This document shows positions 1-7,832 of a stretch of 64,000 nucleotides of DNA, piece by piece. The stretch comes from Ga0077560 sp046330435. GTDB lineage: Bacteria > Actinomycetota > Thermoleophilia > Miltoncostaeales > Miltoncostaeaceae. Position 1 is the stretch's first letter, and each line of letters begins with the position of its first letter. A model generated the notes under the pieces. That model saw nothing but the letters and a program-made list of their open reading frames with translations. It had not been told where the DNA came from and searched no databases. The stretch is from contig JAXLST010000005.1 in NCBI GenBank assembly GCA_046330435.1, positions 372,001 to 436,000 on the forward strand, read 5' to 3'. Position numbers and translations under genes: made by a program.

Positions 1-150
1 ATCGAGTCGCTCACCGTCCAGCGCGCGTCGTCGGAGGAGATCCGCCGCCAGGCGCGCCGCGAGGGGATGATCACCCTCCGCGAGGACGGCCTCCGCAAGG
101 TGCTCGCCGGTCAGACGACGATCGACGAGCTCATGCGCACCGTCTCCTAG
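1..150 (+). CDS. C-terminal end of type IV pilus / type II secretion ATPase (PilB/GspE family)
   Basis: Only the last 49 codons are present, read in frame 1 from the window edge to the TAG at 148-150. The peptide contains REGMITLREDGLRKVLAG followed by TTIDELMR. This closely matches the conserved C-terminus of PilB/GspE hexameric ATPases (REGM..LR.DG..K...G.T...E..R). These cytoplasmic motors power pilus extension or pseudopilus assembly. The Walker motifs lie outside the window, so PilB cannot be separated from GspE. A hairpin follows the stop. Confidence 0.8.
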   Translation: MESLTVQRASSEEIRRQARREGMITLREDGLRKVLAGQTTIDELMRTVS

Positions 151-161
151 CGCCGCCCGTC

Positions 162-180
162 ACCCCCTCGCGCGGGGGGT
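162..180 (+). terminator. hairpin after the PilB/GspE gene
   Basis: Inverted repeat ACCCCC (162-167) / GGGGGT (175-180) with a 7-nt loop, 12 nt after the stop codon. There is no T tract, as is common in very GC-rich genomes, so terminator function is inferred. Confidence 0.45.
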
Positions 181-248
181 TCCCGGCGGGCGCGGCCCGT
201 CGGAACGTCCTCTCCCGGCGCGGGGCGACCCGCACCACGGTGCCGCCG

Positions 249-254
249 TACCGT
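249..254 (+). promoter_or_regulatory. -10 box TACCGT of a probable leaderless promoter
   Basis: TACCGT (TAnnnT) ends 7 nt before the ATG at 262. No ribosome binding site lies between, so transcription would begin at or next to the start codon. Confidence 0.5.
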
Positions 255-261
255 TGCGGTC

Positions 262-585
262 ATGGACGTCACCGGCGCAGCACGGATGCTCGGGATCACC
301 GGATCCCGCCTCACCGACCAGGACCTGGCGGGCGCATGGCGGCGCTTCGCCCGCGAGCACCACCCCGACGCCCGCCCCGGCGACCCGGACGCGGCGCAGC
401 GCTTCATCGAGGGCCGTCGCGCCTACGAGGTGCTGCGGGGCCGCGTGGCGCAGGAACGGGAGGCCGGCTGGGACACGGCGCACGAGAACCTGCGCCGCAT
501 GGACCGCGTCGTCCGCGGGGAGCGGGCCGACATGGCCAGCCCCTACCGGTTCTCGAACGTCGCCTCCCGGGAGTGGCTGGCCTGA
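262..585 (+). CDS. small J-domain (DnaJ-like) protein
   Basis: 107 aa. The N-terminal half is a J-domain: helix I (AARMLGI), helix II (DLAGAWRRFAREH), the HPD tripeptide (HHPDARPG) that stimulates Hsp70 ATPase, and helix III (AQRFIEGRRAYEVL). There is no Gly/Phe region, zinc domain or C-terminal substrate domain, so this is a type III (J-domain only) co-chaperone. The C-terminal 45 residues are charged and unassigned. The start is the ATG at 262, which has a -10-like box 7 nt upstream and no Shine-Dalgarno. It converges on the marR gene with 4 nt between stops. Its Hsp70 partner is not in the window. Confidence 0.8.
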   Translation: MDVTGAARMLGITGSRLTDQDLAGAWRRFAREHHPDARPGDPDAAQRFIEGRRAYEVLRGRVAQEREAGWDTAHENLRRMDRVVRGERADMASPYRFSNVASREWLA

Positions 586-589
586 GGCG

Positions 590-1078
590 CTAGGCCGGCG
601 CGTCCCCGGGCTCGGCCTCGCCGGAGCCCAGGCGGCGCCACACGTCGCCCAGCACGGCGACCTCGCCGGGGGTGAGGCGGTCCAGGAACCGGGCGCGCAC
701 GCCGGCCCGGTGCGTGTCGCGGGCGGTCCGCAGCCGGTCCGCGCCCGCCTCGGTGAGCACGGCGTTCGCGCCGCGGCGGTCGGCCGGGCACGGCTGCTTC
801 TCCACCAGGCCGTCGCGCACCAGCCGGTCGACGAGCCGGCTCACGCCGGACAGCGACAGCACCGTGCGGGCGGAGATCTCGGAGATGCGCATGCGCCGCT
901 CGGGGGCGTCGGCCAGGAGGATCAGCACCTCGTAGGCGGACACCGCCAGCCCCTCGGTGCGCTGCAGCTCCTCGTCCAGATCGGACAGGAGCCGTGCGTG
1001 CACGCGCAGGAAGCCCCTCCACGCGGCCAGCTCGTCCTGGGTGAGGGGCCCGCCGTTTGCATTTGGTTGCGTGCGCAA
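590..1078 (-). CDS. MarR-family transcriptional regulator
   Basis: 162 aa with the MarR winged helix: a helical N-terminus (ELAAWRGFLRVHARLLSDLDEEL), a recognition region (RMRISEISARTVLSLSGVSRLVDRLV) and a wing (KQPCPADRRGANAVLTEAG). The start is TTG at 1078. It is chosen because AAGGAG lies 5 nt upstream on this strand and no other in-frame start precedes the domain. It is divergent from a glyoxalase-fold dioxygenase and an esterase. That is the arrangement of the Bacillus MhqR regulon (mhqO, mhqD), so a quinone- or phenol-responsive repressor is the best inference. A palindrome overlapping its start codon suggests autoregulation. Confidence 0.88.
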   Translation of the reverse strand: MRTQPNANGGPLTQDELAAWRGFLRVHARLLSDLDEELQRTEGLAVSAYEVLILLADAPERRMRISEISARTVLSLSGVSRLVDRLVRDGLVEKQPCPADRRGANAVLTEAGADRLRTARDTHRAGVRARFLDRLTPGEVAVLGDVWRRLGSGEAEPGDAPA

Positions 1079-1083
1079 CTAAA
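1062..1083. promoter_or_regulatory. probable MarR operator palindrome
   Basis: Arms TTTGGTTGC (1062-1070) and GCAACTAAA (1075-1083) are reverse complements apart from one mismatch, separated by GTGC. This is a typical MarR-dimer site. It covers the marR TTG start and lies about 50 bp upstream of the dioxygenase gene, so it can control both directions. Confidence 0.6.
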
Positions 1084-1134
1084 CTCCTTGCCGTTACAAG
1101 CAATGTAGCGCTGATCACGGGAGGTCGCGCAATC

Positions 1135-2061
1135 ATGCAGCGCACCGCGGGCATCCACCACGTCACCGCGATGGCATCCGACCCGCAGCGCAACCGGGAC
1201 TTCTACGAGGGCGTCCTGGGCCTGCGGATGGTCAAGCGCACCGTGAACTTCGACGATCCGGGCACGTACCACCTGTACTACGGGGACGGCGTCGGGTCGC
1301 CGGGCACCATCCTCACCTTCTTCCCCATGCCGGGCATCCGGGAGGCGGTCCGCGGCTCGGGCATCACCGAGTCCGTCGAGCTCGCCGTCCCCGCCGGATC
1401 GCTCGGGTACTGGACGGACCGGCTCGCGGCGTTCGGCGTCCCGGCCGCCCCGCACCCGCTGCCGGGCGGGCTGGCGCTCGCCGACCCCGACGGCATGGCG
1501 GTCGTGCTGCTGGAGCGGCAGGGCCTGCCTGAGCCCGTCGCCTGGGACGGCCCCGTGCCCCAGGACGCCGCGATCCGCGGCGTCGACGGCGTCACCCTGC
1601 GCGTCCGCGACGCGGCGGTCACCCGCGCCTTCATGAGCCGCGCCCTGGGGATGGACGACGACGGCGAGGGCCTCCGCGCGGCCGGCGCCCTGGGCGGCTC
1701 CGTGCGCGTCACCGAGGACCGGGACGGCCCCCGGGCCCGCATGGGCGCCGGGTCCATCCACCATGTGGCCTTCCGGGTCCCCGACGGGCCCCGCCAGGCG
1801 CAGTGGCGGTCCGAGCTGGTCGCCGCCGGGGCGAACGTGAGCCCGGTCATGGACCGCGACTACTTCACGTCCATCTACTTCCAGGAGCCCGGCGGCGTGA
1901 TCCTGGAGATCGCGACCGACACGCCCGGGTTCACCCGGGACGAGGACCAGGACGCGCTGGGCGAGGAGCTGCGGCTGCCCGCATGGGTGGAGCAGCACCG
2001 CGAGCGCATCGAGGAGGTCCTCGCGCCCCTCGGCCCGGCGGTCCCGGGAGGTGCCCGGTGA
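1135..2061 (+). CDS. ring-cleaving dioxygenase, glyoxalase/VOC superfamily (MhqO-like)
   Basis: 308 aa made of two vicinal-oxygen-chelate modules. The first begins GIHHVTAMASDPQRNRDFY and the second has SIHHVAFRVPD. The metal-ligand pattern is visible: His in IHHVT and IHHVA, and Glu in the YFQEPGG..LEIATD segment. The overall pattern (FYEGVLGLRMVKRTVNFDDP) is that of MhqO/YfiE/LinE-type proteins, which open hydroquinone or catechol rings. The start is the ATG at 1135, with GGGAGG about 10 nt upstream. The gene overlaps the following esterase by GTGA, so the two are translationally coupled. The substrate is not determinable from sequence. Confidence 0.85.
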   Translation: MQRTAGIHHVTAMASDPQRNRDFYEGVLGLRMVKRTVNFDDPGTYHLYYGDGVGSPGTILTFFPMPGIREAVRGSGITESVELAVPAGSLGYWTDRLAAFGVPAAPHPLPGGLALADPDGMAVVLLERQGLPEPVAWDGPVPQDAAIRGVDGVTLRVRDAAVTRAFMSRALGMDDDGEGLRAAGALGGSVRVTEDRDGPRARMGAGSIHHVAFRVPDGPRQAQWRSELVAAGANVSPVMDRDYFTSIYFQEPGGVILEIATDTPGFTRDEDQDALGEELRLPAWVEQHRERIEEVLAPLGPAVPGGAR

Positions 2062-2675
2062 CCCAGGACCTCGTGCACCTGCACCGTCCCGCCCGCCCGG
2101 GACGGCCCACCCTCCTGCTGCTGCACGGCCGCGGCGGCAGCGAGGGCGACCTCGTGGCCCTGGCCGACGCGGTCGACCCGGGCGTGGGCGTGCTCGCGCC
2201 GCGCGGGCCCGACGCGCAGCAGCCGGCCGGGTTCGCCTGGTTTCTGCACCGCGCCATCGGGATCCCGGTGGAGGAGAGCCTGGACGCCCGGCTCGCCGAG
2301 GTGGGTGACTGGGTGGCGGCCGCGGCCGCCCGCTACGGCACCGGGCCGCTGGTGGCGGTGGGGTTCAGCAACGGCGGCATGATGGCCGGCGCCCTGCTGG
2401 CCGCCCGCCCCGACCTGGTGACCTCCGCGGCGCTGCTCAGCGGGGCGTACCCGCTGCCCGCCCACGTGCTCGCCCTCGGTGGGGCCTCGGGACGGCGGAT
2501 CATCATGGCGGGCGGTGACGCCGACCCGTTCCACACCGCCGAGACCCTGGACGCCGGGGAGGCCTCGTACGCCGCGGCCGGGGCGGTGGTGGAGAAGCAC
2601 CTCACCCCCGGCGCCGGCCATGGGATCACGGCATCCCAGGTGGACGCGCTGCGCGCCTGGCTCGCCTCAGGCTGA
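2058..2675 (+). CDS. phospholipase/carboxylesterase-type alpha/beta hydrolase (MhqD-like)
   Basis: 205 aa, the usual size for this family. It shows the oxyanion region LLLLHGRGGSEGD near the N-terminus, the nucleophile elbow GFSNGG (Ser), the acid region AGGDADPF and the catalytic His in GAGHGI. The start is GTG at 2058, overlapping the dioxygenase stop as GTGA, with GGGAGG at 2046-2051. In Bacillus the equivalent pair acts on quinone adducts. Here the same pairing beside a MarR gene supports a detoxification role, but ester substrates cannot be predicted. Confidence 0.85.
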   Translation: MTQDLVHLHRPARPGRPTLLLLHGRGGSEGDLVALADAVDPGVGVLAPRGPDAQQPAGFAWFLHRAIGIPVEESLDARLAEVGDWVAAAAARYGTGPLVAVGFSNGGMMAGALLAARPDLVTSAALLSGAYPLPAHVLALGGASGRRIIMAGGDADPFHTAETLDAGEASYAAAGAVVEKHLTPGAGHGITASQVDALRAWLASG

Positions 2676-3113
2676 CGGCACGGGCGCCGGCCCGGGGCCC
2701 ATCCCCGGCACCGGCGCCCCCAGCTGCGCCAGCGCGTGCGGCAGGTCCCAGCTGCCCCGGGACGACCGCCACCTGCCGCGCGGCAGCTCGAACACCGTCA
2801 CGCCGCTCACCCGGATCGTCCGGCCCGTCGGCGCGACCGACAGGAACTGCCCCAGGTGCGTGCCGGTCATCGTCCACAGCGCGCACACCTGGTCGCCCTC
2901 GGCGATCATGTCGTCCACCTCGAACCGCAGGTCCGGGAAGGACCGGCGCAGCGACTCGATGACCAGCAGCGTCTCGTGCGGGCCGCTGCCGCCCATGGGC
3001 CGGCCCAGCACCTGCGGGTCGATGATGCGCTCGCGCTCCCCCGAGACCTCCTCGTTGAAGAGGTTCTCGAAGATGCGCATCACCACGGCCTTCATGCCGC
3101 GTCCGGAACTCAT
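2667..3113 (-). CDS. SnoaL-like / ester cyclase-type polyketide cyclase fold protein
   Basis: 148 aa. The pattern (FENLFNE...SLRRSFPDLRFEVDDMIAEGDQVCALWTMTGTH...PTGRTIRVSGVTVFEL) is that of SnoaL-type NTF2-fold proteins. Many of these are not true cyclases and have unknown substrates. The start is the ATG at 3113; the stop of the upstream lipoprotein gene overlaps it (ATGA), so the two are co-translated. The 3' end overlaps the esterase stop on the other strand. The longer in-frame upstream reading is antisense to the lipoprotein codons and was rejected. Confidence 0.78.
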   Translation of the reverse strand: MSSGRGMKAVVMRIFENLFNEEVSGERERIIDPQVLGRPMGGSGPHETLLVIESLRRSFPDLRFEVDDMIAEGDQVCALWTMTGTHLGQFLSVAPTGRTIRVSGVTVFELPRGRWRSSRGSWDLPHALAQLGAPVPGMGPGPAPVPSA

Positions 3114-3814
3114 CGCGTGATCCTCCGTATCGTGCCCGTCGCGTCCGCCAGCAGGGTCGCCGACTCCCGCGGCCCGCTCACGGAGACGGTCATCTGGATG
3201 GCCCGGCTGAACGGCACCTGGCGGGAGACCAGGACGCAGCACACGTCGGGGGACTCGATGGGGATGCGGCGGGCCCGCGCGACGAGGGCCGGCACCCGCG
3301 CCAGGTTCACCTCCCGCGCCCGGAAGGCCGCGGGCCCCACCGACTCCCGCCGGATCTGCACCGGCTGCGGGTCGAACAGCCGCCCGTCGCGCCACAGGTA
3401 GCGGTCCACGTTGCCGGGCTTGTCGGGGTCCCGCACGTAGAACACCGCGTAGCCGTCGTAGATCCCGATGCTGGTGAACTGCGGGAGGGTCCCGCCGAAC
3501 CGCGCGCGGAGGTCGCCGAGCAGGCGCGCCATGCCGCCCGGCTCCCACGGCGCGGGCCCGGCGTCGGGATCGGGGACGCCGTCGTCGCCGTTCGCGGGCG
3601 GCGTCTCCGTGACGGGCGCCGCGGTCACCGGCTCCACCGGGTCCGCGATGCCGTCGTCCGGGTTGCCGGGAGTGAACGGCCGGCCGTCGGCGGTGACCGT
3701 CACGGTCCGCTCCACCGTCACCATGCGCGCCGTGTCGCCGCCCGAGCACCCGCTCCACGCGAGGGCGGCGGCGGCCATCAGGGGCGGCAGGAGGAGGGCG
3801 CGGTTCCGCGGCAT
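3110..3814 (-). CDS. putative lipoprotein of unknown function
   Basis: 234 aa. The N-terminus has Arg, a hydrophobic stretch (ALLLPPLMAAAALAW) and a lipobox-like SGC, predicting signal peptidase II cleavage and lipid anchoring. Residues 25-75 are a Pro/Asp/Thr-rich spacer. The C-terminal 150 residues form a mixed alpha/beta domain (ARFGGTLPQFTSIGIYDGYAVFYVRD...GNVDRYLWRDGRLFDPQPV) that I do not recognise. The start is ATG 3814, with GGAGG upstream. It is coupled to the SnoaL-like gene by ATGA. Confidence 0.7.
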   Translation of the reverse strand: MPRNRALLLPPLMAAAALAWSGCSGGDTARMVTVERTVTVTADGRPFTPGNPDDGIADPVEPVTAAPVTETPPANGDDGVPDPDAGPAPWEPGGMARLLGDLRARFGGTLPQFTSIGIYDGYAVFYVRDPDKPGNVDRYLWRDGRLFDPQPVQIRRESVGPAAFRAREVNLARVPALVARARRIPIESPDVCCVLVSRQVPFSRAIQMTVSVSGPRESATLLADATGTIRRITR

Positions 3815-3893
3815 CGCGCGGGGATCGTATCCTCCCCCCGATGCCCCGCCGTGCGCCCCGCCCGCGCCACCCCGCCCCCAGGCCCGGCCGCTG

Positions 3894-4706
3894 ATGCGCG
3901 GGCTCCTGGCCGGCCTGCTCATCCTCGTGGGGCTGGCGTGCGCGGTGTACCTGCAGACCATGGCCTACGTGGGCGGGAACGTCCTGGAGTCGGGCCGCTT
4001 CGCCGACACCACGCTCGAGGTGCTGGCCGGGGACGCCGGTTCCGCGGCGGCCGCCCGCGTGCTGACGGCGGAGGTGGATCGCAGCGCAACGAGGCGTGGG
4101 GTGGTCGTCCCCGCGGAGACCCGCGCCCTGGTGGAGGCGGGGCTACGCAGGTGCTGCGCCGGCCGGGACGGTGGACGTGCTGCGGCCGGTCGTCACCGGC
4201 GCCCACCGGGCCCTGCTGGACGGCCGCGACGCGCGGTTCTCGCTGGCGCCGCTGCGCCGCAGGTGGTGCGGGCCGTGGAGGCGCGCGAGCCGGCGGCCGT
4301 CTCCCTGGTGCCGCCCGAGTCGGACTTCCCGGTGGTGCGCGTGCCGGTGTCCTGGCGGGAGGCGGGTCCCGTGGAGCTGGCCGGCACGCTCCGCGACGGG
4401 CGGGGGACCGCGGCCCTCATCGCCGTGGCGGCCTTCGTGCTGGCGGTGGTCGTGTCGCGCCGGCGGCCCGCGGCCCTCATCGCGATCGGCGCCGCCCTGT
4501 GCGTCACCGCCGTGCTGCCGCTGCTGGTGCGCGGCGGGGCGGGGGCCGCCGCCGCGGGGCTGGTCGACTCCGACGTCGCGGACCCGCTGGCGCAGGCGCT
4601 GGTGGACGGCTTCACCTCCGGGTACCTCACGGCGGCCCTGGAGACGGTGATCGTGGGCGGCGTGGTGATCGCCGCCGGCATCCTCATGGGGGGCCGGGGC
4701 CGCTGA
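3894..4706 (+). CDS. membrane protein of unknown function, reading frame disturbed in the middle
   Basis: About 270 aa. There is a TM segment at the N-terminus (LLAGLLILVGLACAVYLQTMAYV), an extracytoplasmic middle, and three hydrophobic segments at the C-terminus (ALIAVAAFVLAVVV, ALIAIGAALCVTAVLPLLV, VIVGGVVIAAGILM). Between roughly 4145 and 4255 the protein-like reading (TVDVLRPVVTGAHRALL) is in the +1 frame, after which the original frame resumes. Two compensating one-base errors explain this better than a real defect. The start is the ATG at 3894. The stop overlaps the dinB start. Confidence 0.6.
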   Translation: MRGLLAGLLILVGLACAVYLQTMAYVGGNVLESGRFADTTLEVLAGDAGSAAAARVLTAEVDRSATRRGVVVPAETRALVEAGLRRCCAGRDGGRAAAGRHRRPPGPAGRPRRAVLAGAAAPQVVRAVEAREPAAVSLVPPESDFPVVRVPVSWREAGPVELAGTLRDGRGTAALIAVAAFVLAVVVSRRRPAALIAIGAALCVTAVLPLLVRGGAGAAAAGLVDSDVADPLAQALVDGFTSGYLTAALETVIVGGVVIAAGILMGGRGR

Positions 4707-5740
4707 TCGCGCACCTCGACCTGGACGCGTTCTTCGCGGCGGTCGAGATGCACCGGCGCCCCGAGCTGCGGGGTCGGCCCATGGCGGTGGGAGGGGACCC
4801 CGACGGGCGGGGCGTCGTCGCCACCGCGAACTACGCGGCGCGGCGGTTCGGGGTGCGGTCGGCGATGAGCTGCGCGGAGGCGCGCCGCCGGTGCCCGGCC
4901 CTGGTGTTCGTGCGGCCCGACATCGGCGAGTACCGGGCGTGGTCCGAGCGCGTGTGGGCGACCGTGGGAGGGCTCGTGCCGGTGTGCGAGCCGGTGGGCC
5001 TGGACGAGGGGTACCTCGACCTGGGCGAGGACGACCCCATCGGCCTCGCCCGCAGGGTGCAGCGCGCGGTGGCCGACGACGTCCGCCTGTCCGCCTCGCT
5101 GGGGGTGGCGACCTGCAAGGTGGTGGCGAAGATCGCATCCGACCGGGACAAGCCCGGCGGCCTCACCGTCGTGCCCCGCGGCGGTGAGCGGGCGTTCCTG
5201 TCCCCCCTCGCAGTGCGCCTGCTCCCGGGGGCCGGGCCCCGCACCACGGCCCGGCTCCTGGAGGCCGGGGTGGAGACCATCGGCGACCTCGCCGAGCTGC
5301 CGCAGGAGCGCGTCGCCGCCCTCATCCCCGGACGGGTCGGCGAGCTGCTGCGCGACCGCGCACGCGGGGTCGACCCGCGCCCGGTCGTCGCCGAGCCGCC
5401 CGAGCGGATCTCGGTGAGCACCGAGCGCACCTTCGACCGCGACGTCTCCGACCGGGCGGAGCTCGCCCGGCGGGGGCAGGAGATGGCGCGGGACGTCGCG
5501 TCCTCGCTGTCACGCCGCGGGCGGTGCGCCCGGACCGTGACCGTCAAGCTCCGGTACGGGGACTTCTCCACCGTCACCCGCTCGCACACGATGGCCGCCG
5601 CCACCGACGACGCCGGCGCGATCTGGCGCATGGCGTGGCACCTGCTGGAGACCGCGCTGGAGGAGCGTCCCGGGCCGCTGCGCCTGCTGGGCGTCGGCGC
5701 CAGCGGGCTCTCGGAGCAGCACCAGCTGGCGCTGTTCTAA
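4703..5740 (+). CDS. dinB: DNA polymerase IV (Y-family translesion polymerase)
   Basis: About 345 aa. It shows IAHLDLDAFFAAVE (first catalytic Asp and steric-gate region), the catalytic DEGYLDL, SLGVATCKVVAKIASD and KPGGL of the fingers/palm, helix-hairpin-helix segments (LPGAGPRTTARLLEAG), a little-finger domain, and a C-terminal beta-clamp box QLALF. No ATG, GTG or TTG exists in frame near the N-terminus. The best start is CTG at 4703, which overlaps the stop of the preceding membrane protein (CTGA), unless a base error hides the true start. It performs error-prone bypass of DNA lesions. The stop overlaps the convergent PPOx-type gene. Confidence 0.9.
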   Translation: MIAHLDLDAFFAAVEMHRRPELRGRPMAVGGDPDGRGVVATANYAARRFGVRSAMSCAEARRRCPALVFVRPDIGEYRAWSERVWATVGGLVPVCEPVGLDEGYLDLGEDDPIGLARRVQRAVADDVRLSASLGVATCKVVAKIASDRDKPGGLTVVPRGGERAFLSPLAVRLLPGAGPRTTARLLEAGVETIGDLAELPQERVAALIPGRVGELLRDRARGVDPRPVVAEPPERISVSTERTFDRDVSDRAELARRGQEMARDVASSLSRRGRCARTVTVKLRYGDFSTVTRSHTMAAATDDAGAIWRMAWHLLETALEERPGPLRLLGVGASGLSEQHQLALF

Positions 5741-6165
5741 CCGGCGAGCGCCCGCAGCGCCGCGAGCACCTGGCGATGCCGCCGCGCGGATGCCGCGTCC
5801 CTCCACCCCCAGCGGATCCCGCCGTGCACCACGGTGCTGAGCCCGATCGCGTCGCCGATGTCCGTCGCCGTGAACCGCAGCCCGGTCACGAACTCGGCGC
5901 CCGGCAGCGGATCGGCGACCACCGCCGCCTCGCCGCGGGCGACCACCGCGAAGCCGGTCCCCACCAGGGTGAGCGCGGCCCGCGGGTCGGCGCGCAGCCG
6001 GCCGAGGCTCCCGCGGTGGTGGGCGAGCGCGAACAGCACCTCGCGGTCGCCCGCCCGGTGGACGGCGCTCACGGGGATGGCGGACGGCCCGTCCGGCGCC
6101 ACCGTCGCGAGGACCGCCACCAGGCCGGAGGGGAACTCCGGGAGCGCCGCGGGGGACCGGTCCAT
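5737..6165 (-). CDS. pyridoxamine 5'-phosphate oxidase-like (FMN-binding split barrel) protein
   Basis: 142 aa. The N-terminus VAVLATVAPDGPSAIPVSAVH and the following VLFALAHHRGSLGRLRADPRAALTLVG are typical of the small PPOx/flavin-reductase-like split barrel, which binds FMN or F420. The last third (TATDIGDAIGLSTVVHGGIRWGWRD) is less conserved. No family member here can be given a substrate. The start is ATG 6165, with TACGGT 7 nt upstream and no Shine-Dalgarno. Confidence 0.72.
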   Translation of the reverse strand: MDRSPAALPEFPSGLVAVLATVAPDGPSAIPVSAVHRAGDREVLFALAHHRGSLGRLRADPRAALTLVGTGFAVVARGEAAVVADPLPGAEFVTGLRFTATDIGDAIGLSTVVHGGIRWGWRDAASARRHRQVLAALRALAG

Positions 6166-6172
6166 GGGACCC

Positions 6173-6178
6173 ACCGTA
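6173..6178 (-). promoter_or_regulatory. -10 box TACGGT of a probable leaderless promoter
   Basis: TACGGT on the minus strand ends 7 nt before the ATG at 6165 of the PPOx-like gene, with no ribosome binding site between. Confidence 0.45.
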
Positions 6179-6419
6179 CCCCCGCCGGGGGACGCCCGGT
6201 GGGAGGATCGACCCGCCGAGGGCCCCGCTGCGCGCCGGAATCGCTGAAACGGGTGTTGCCGAATGCGCAATTCCTCTCAGTTTCGGTGTGGACACCCGTG
6301 TGTGCAGGGAAGTAGGAAGCCCCATCGAACCCCGAGAAGCCGTGTTTCGGGTCTCGGCGTCCGTTGCCAAAGGGTGCGGCGCCGTCGTTGCCCGACCTGA
6401 ACCGAACCTGGAGCCGAAC

Positions 6420-7832
6420 ATGTCCGCAGCGCCTCGATTGCGTGGAATGCTCGTCGCCGTGGTTCTGGCGCTCGCCGCGATGTTCGCGGCGGCGTCAGGG
6501 GCGCTGGGCGCGGGCATCCAGCTCGACCGGAGCATCTCGCCGCCGCAGGCGGTGGTGCGCGGGTCGGGAACGCAGGTCTTCACCTTCAACATCACCTTCA
6601 CGTCCACCGCGAACCGCTACGAGTTCACGGTGCTCGACCCCAACGGCATCGCCGTGGTCCCGACCGAGGTCGTGAACACGCCGGGTGCCCAGAGCCCGAT
6701 CTCCGGGACCCGCACGTGGAGCCCGCCGGCCGGCGCACAGCCGGGCCGGTACCAGGCCCAGGTGCGGTTCTTCTCGAGCACCGGCTTCGAGGCCGAGGCG
6801 CGCGTCACGTTCGACGTCGCGGACCAGCTCGGCTCGATCCGCCTCGTGAAGTACGAGGACCTCAACGGCAACGGAAGCCGTGACGCCGGCGAGCCCGGCG
6901 TGCCGAACTGGACGTTCAACCTCGTGAACCCGCAGGGCAACCCCAGCGACGCCCGCACCGGCAACGACGGGACCGTGACGGTGCCCAACGTGCCGGCCGG
7001 CACGTGGCGCGTCGACGAGGTCATGCAGGGCGGCTGGGTCGCCGTGACCCCCACGGGCGGCCAGGTGGCCGTGCCGTCGGGCGGCATCGGGACCTTCACG
7101 GCGGGCAACGTCCGCCCGGCGCCGCTGTCCGGCACCGTGTGGCTGGACCTGAACTCCAACGGCCGCATCGACGCGGGCGAGAACGGCCGCGGCGGCGTGA
7201 CCCTCACGCTCAGCGGCACCACCGGCCTCGGCACCCGGGTCAGCGAGACCACGGTGTCCACCGGTGACGGCACGTACGTCTTCCCGGACCTGATGCCCGG
7301 GACGTACTCGGTCCGCATGACCACCCCGAAGGGCTTCACCGCGACCACGGCGATCGTCCGCAACGGCCGGATCATCACCTCCGGCGTCGGCAACCCGAAC
7401 AACAACTTCGGGATCGTGTCCGGCTCCGGCGTGGTCACCCAGACCCCCGACGTGACCATCGACAAGCGCGGCCCGGCGACGGCGCTTCGCGGCCAGGTGT
7501 TCACCTACGTCATCGTGGTGCGCAACAACTCGACGTTCGCCGCGCGCAACGTCGAGGTGACCGACCTGGTCCCGGCGAACCTCACGCTCGTGGCCATCCC
7601 GTCGGGCGCCACCATCCGCAACGGCGTGGTGACCTGGAGCCTCGGGACCCTCGCCCCCGGCGCGAGCAGGACGCTGCGCATGCGGGTGCGGGTGAACGCG
7701 AACACCACGGCCACGCGGCTGGTGAACACCGCGACCGTGACCGCCACGGGCCTGCCGCCCAAGCGCGACACGGTGACGACGCGGCTGAAGAACCCGCCGC
7801 CCGTCCGTCGCAGCGGGGGCGTGACCGGCTGA
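6420..7832 (+). CDS. secreted SdrD-B/DUF11 multidomain surface protein
   Basis: 470 aa. There is a signal peptide (MLVAVVLALAAMFAAASGALGA) and a beta-rich N-terminal domain. Two SdrD-B-type modules follow, each starting with a Ca-binding-like loop (DLNGNGSRDAGE near 145, DLNSNGRIDAGE near 243) and ending GTW/GTY. A DUF11 module then covers about 345-455 (VTIDKRGPATALRGQVFTYVIVV...NVEVTDLVPANLTLV). There is no LPxTG motif or C-terminal TM, so the protein is secreted or non-covalently held. The start is ATG 6420, with GGAG at 6410. The stop overlaps the start of the L,D-transpeptidase (TGATG), suggesting a shared wall-related role. Confidence 0.82.
   Translation: MSAAPRLRGMLVAVVLALAAMFAAASGALGAGIQLDRSISPPQAVVRGSGTQVFTFNITFTSTANRYEFTVLDPNGIAVVPTEVVNTPGAQSPISGTRTWSPPAGAQPGRYQAQVRFFSSTGFEAEARVTFDVADQLGSIRLVKYEDLNGNGSRDAGEPGVPNWTFNLVNPQGNPSDARTGNDGTVTVPNVPAGTWRVDEVMQGGWVAVTPTGGQVAVPSGGIGTFTAGNVRPAPLSGTVWLDLNSNGRIDAGENGRGGVTLTLSGTTGLGTRVSETTVSTGDGTYVFPDLMPGTYSVRMTTPKGFTATTAIVRNGRIITSGVGNPNNNFGIVSGSGVVTQTPDVTIDKRGPATALRGQVFTYVIVVRNNSTFAARNVEVTDLVPANLTLVAIPSGATIRNGVVTWSLGTLAPGASRTLRMRVRVNANTTATRLVNTATVTATGLPPKRDTVTTRLKNPPPVRRSGGVTG

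Noticed and set aside
2667..3758. A 363-residue N-terminally extended version of the SnoaL-like protein
   Set aside because: The extension is antisense-like in composition and overlaps the lipoprotein codons in another frame. ATG 3113 with ATGA coupling is the credible start.
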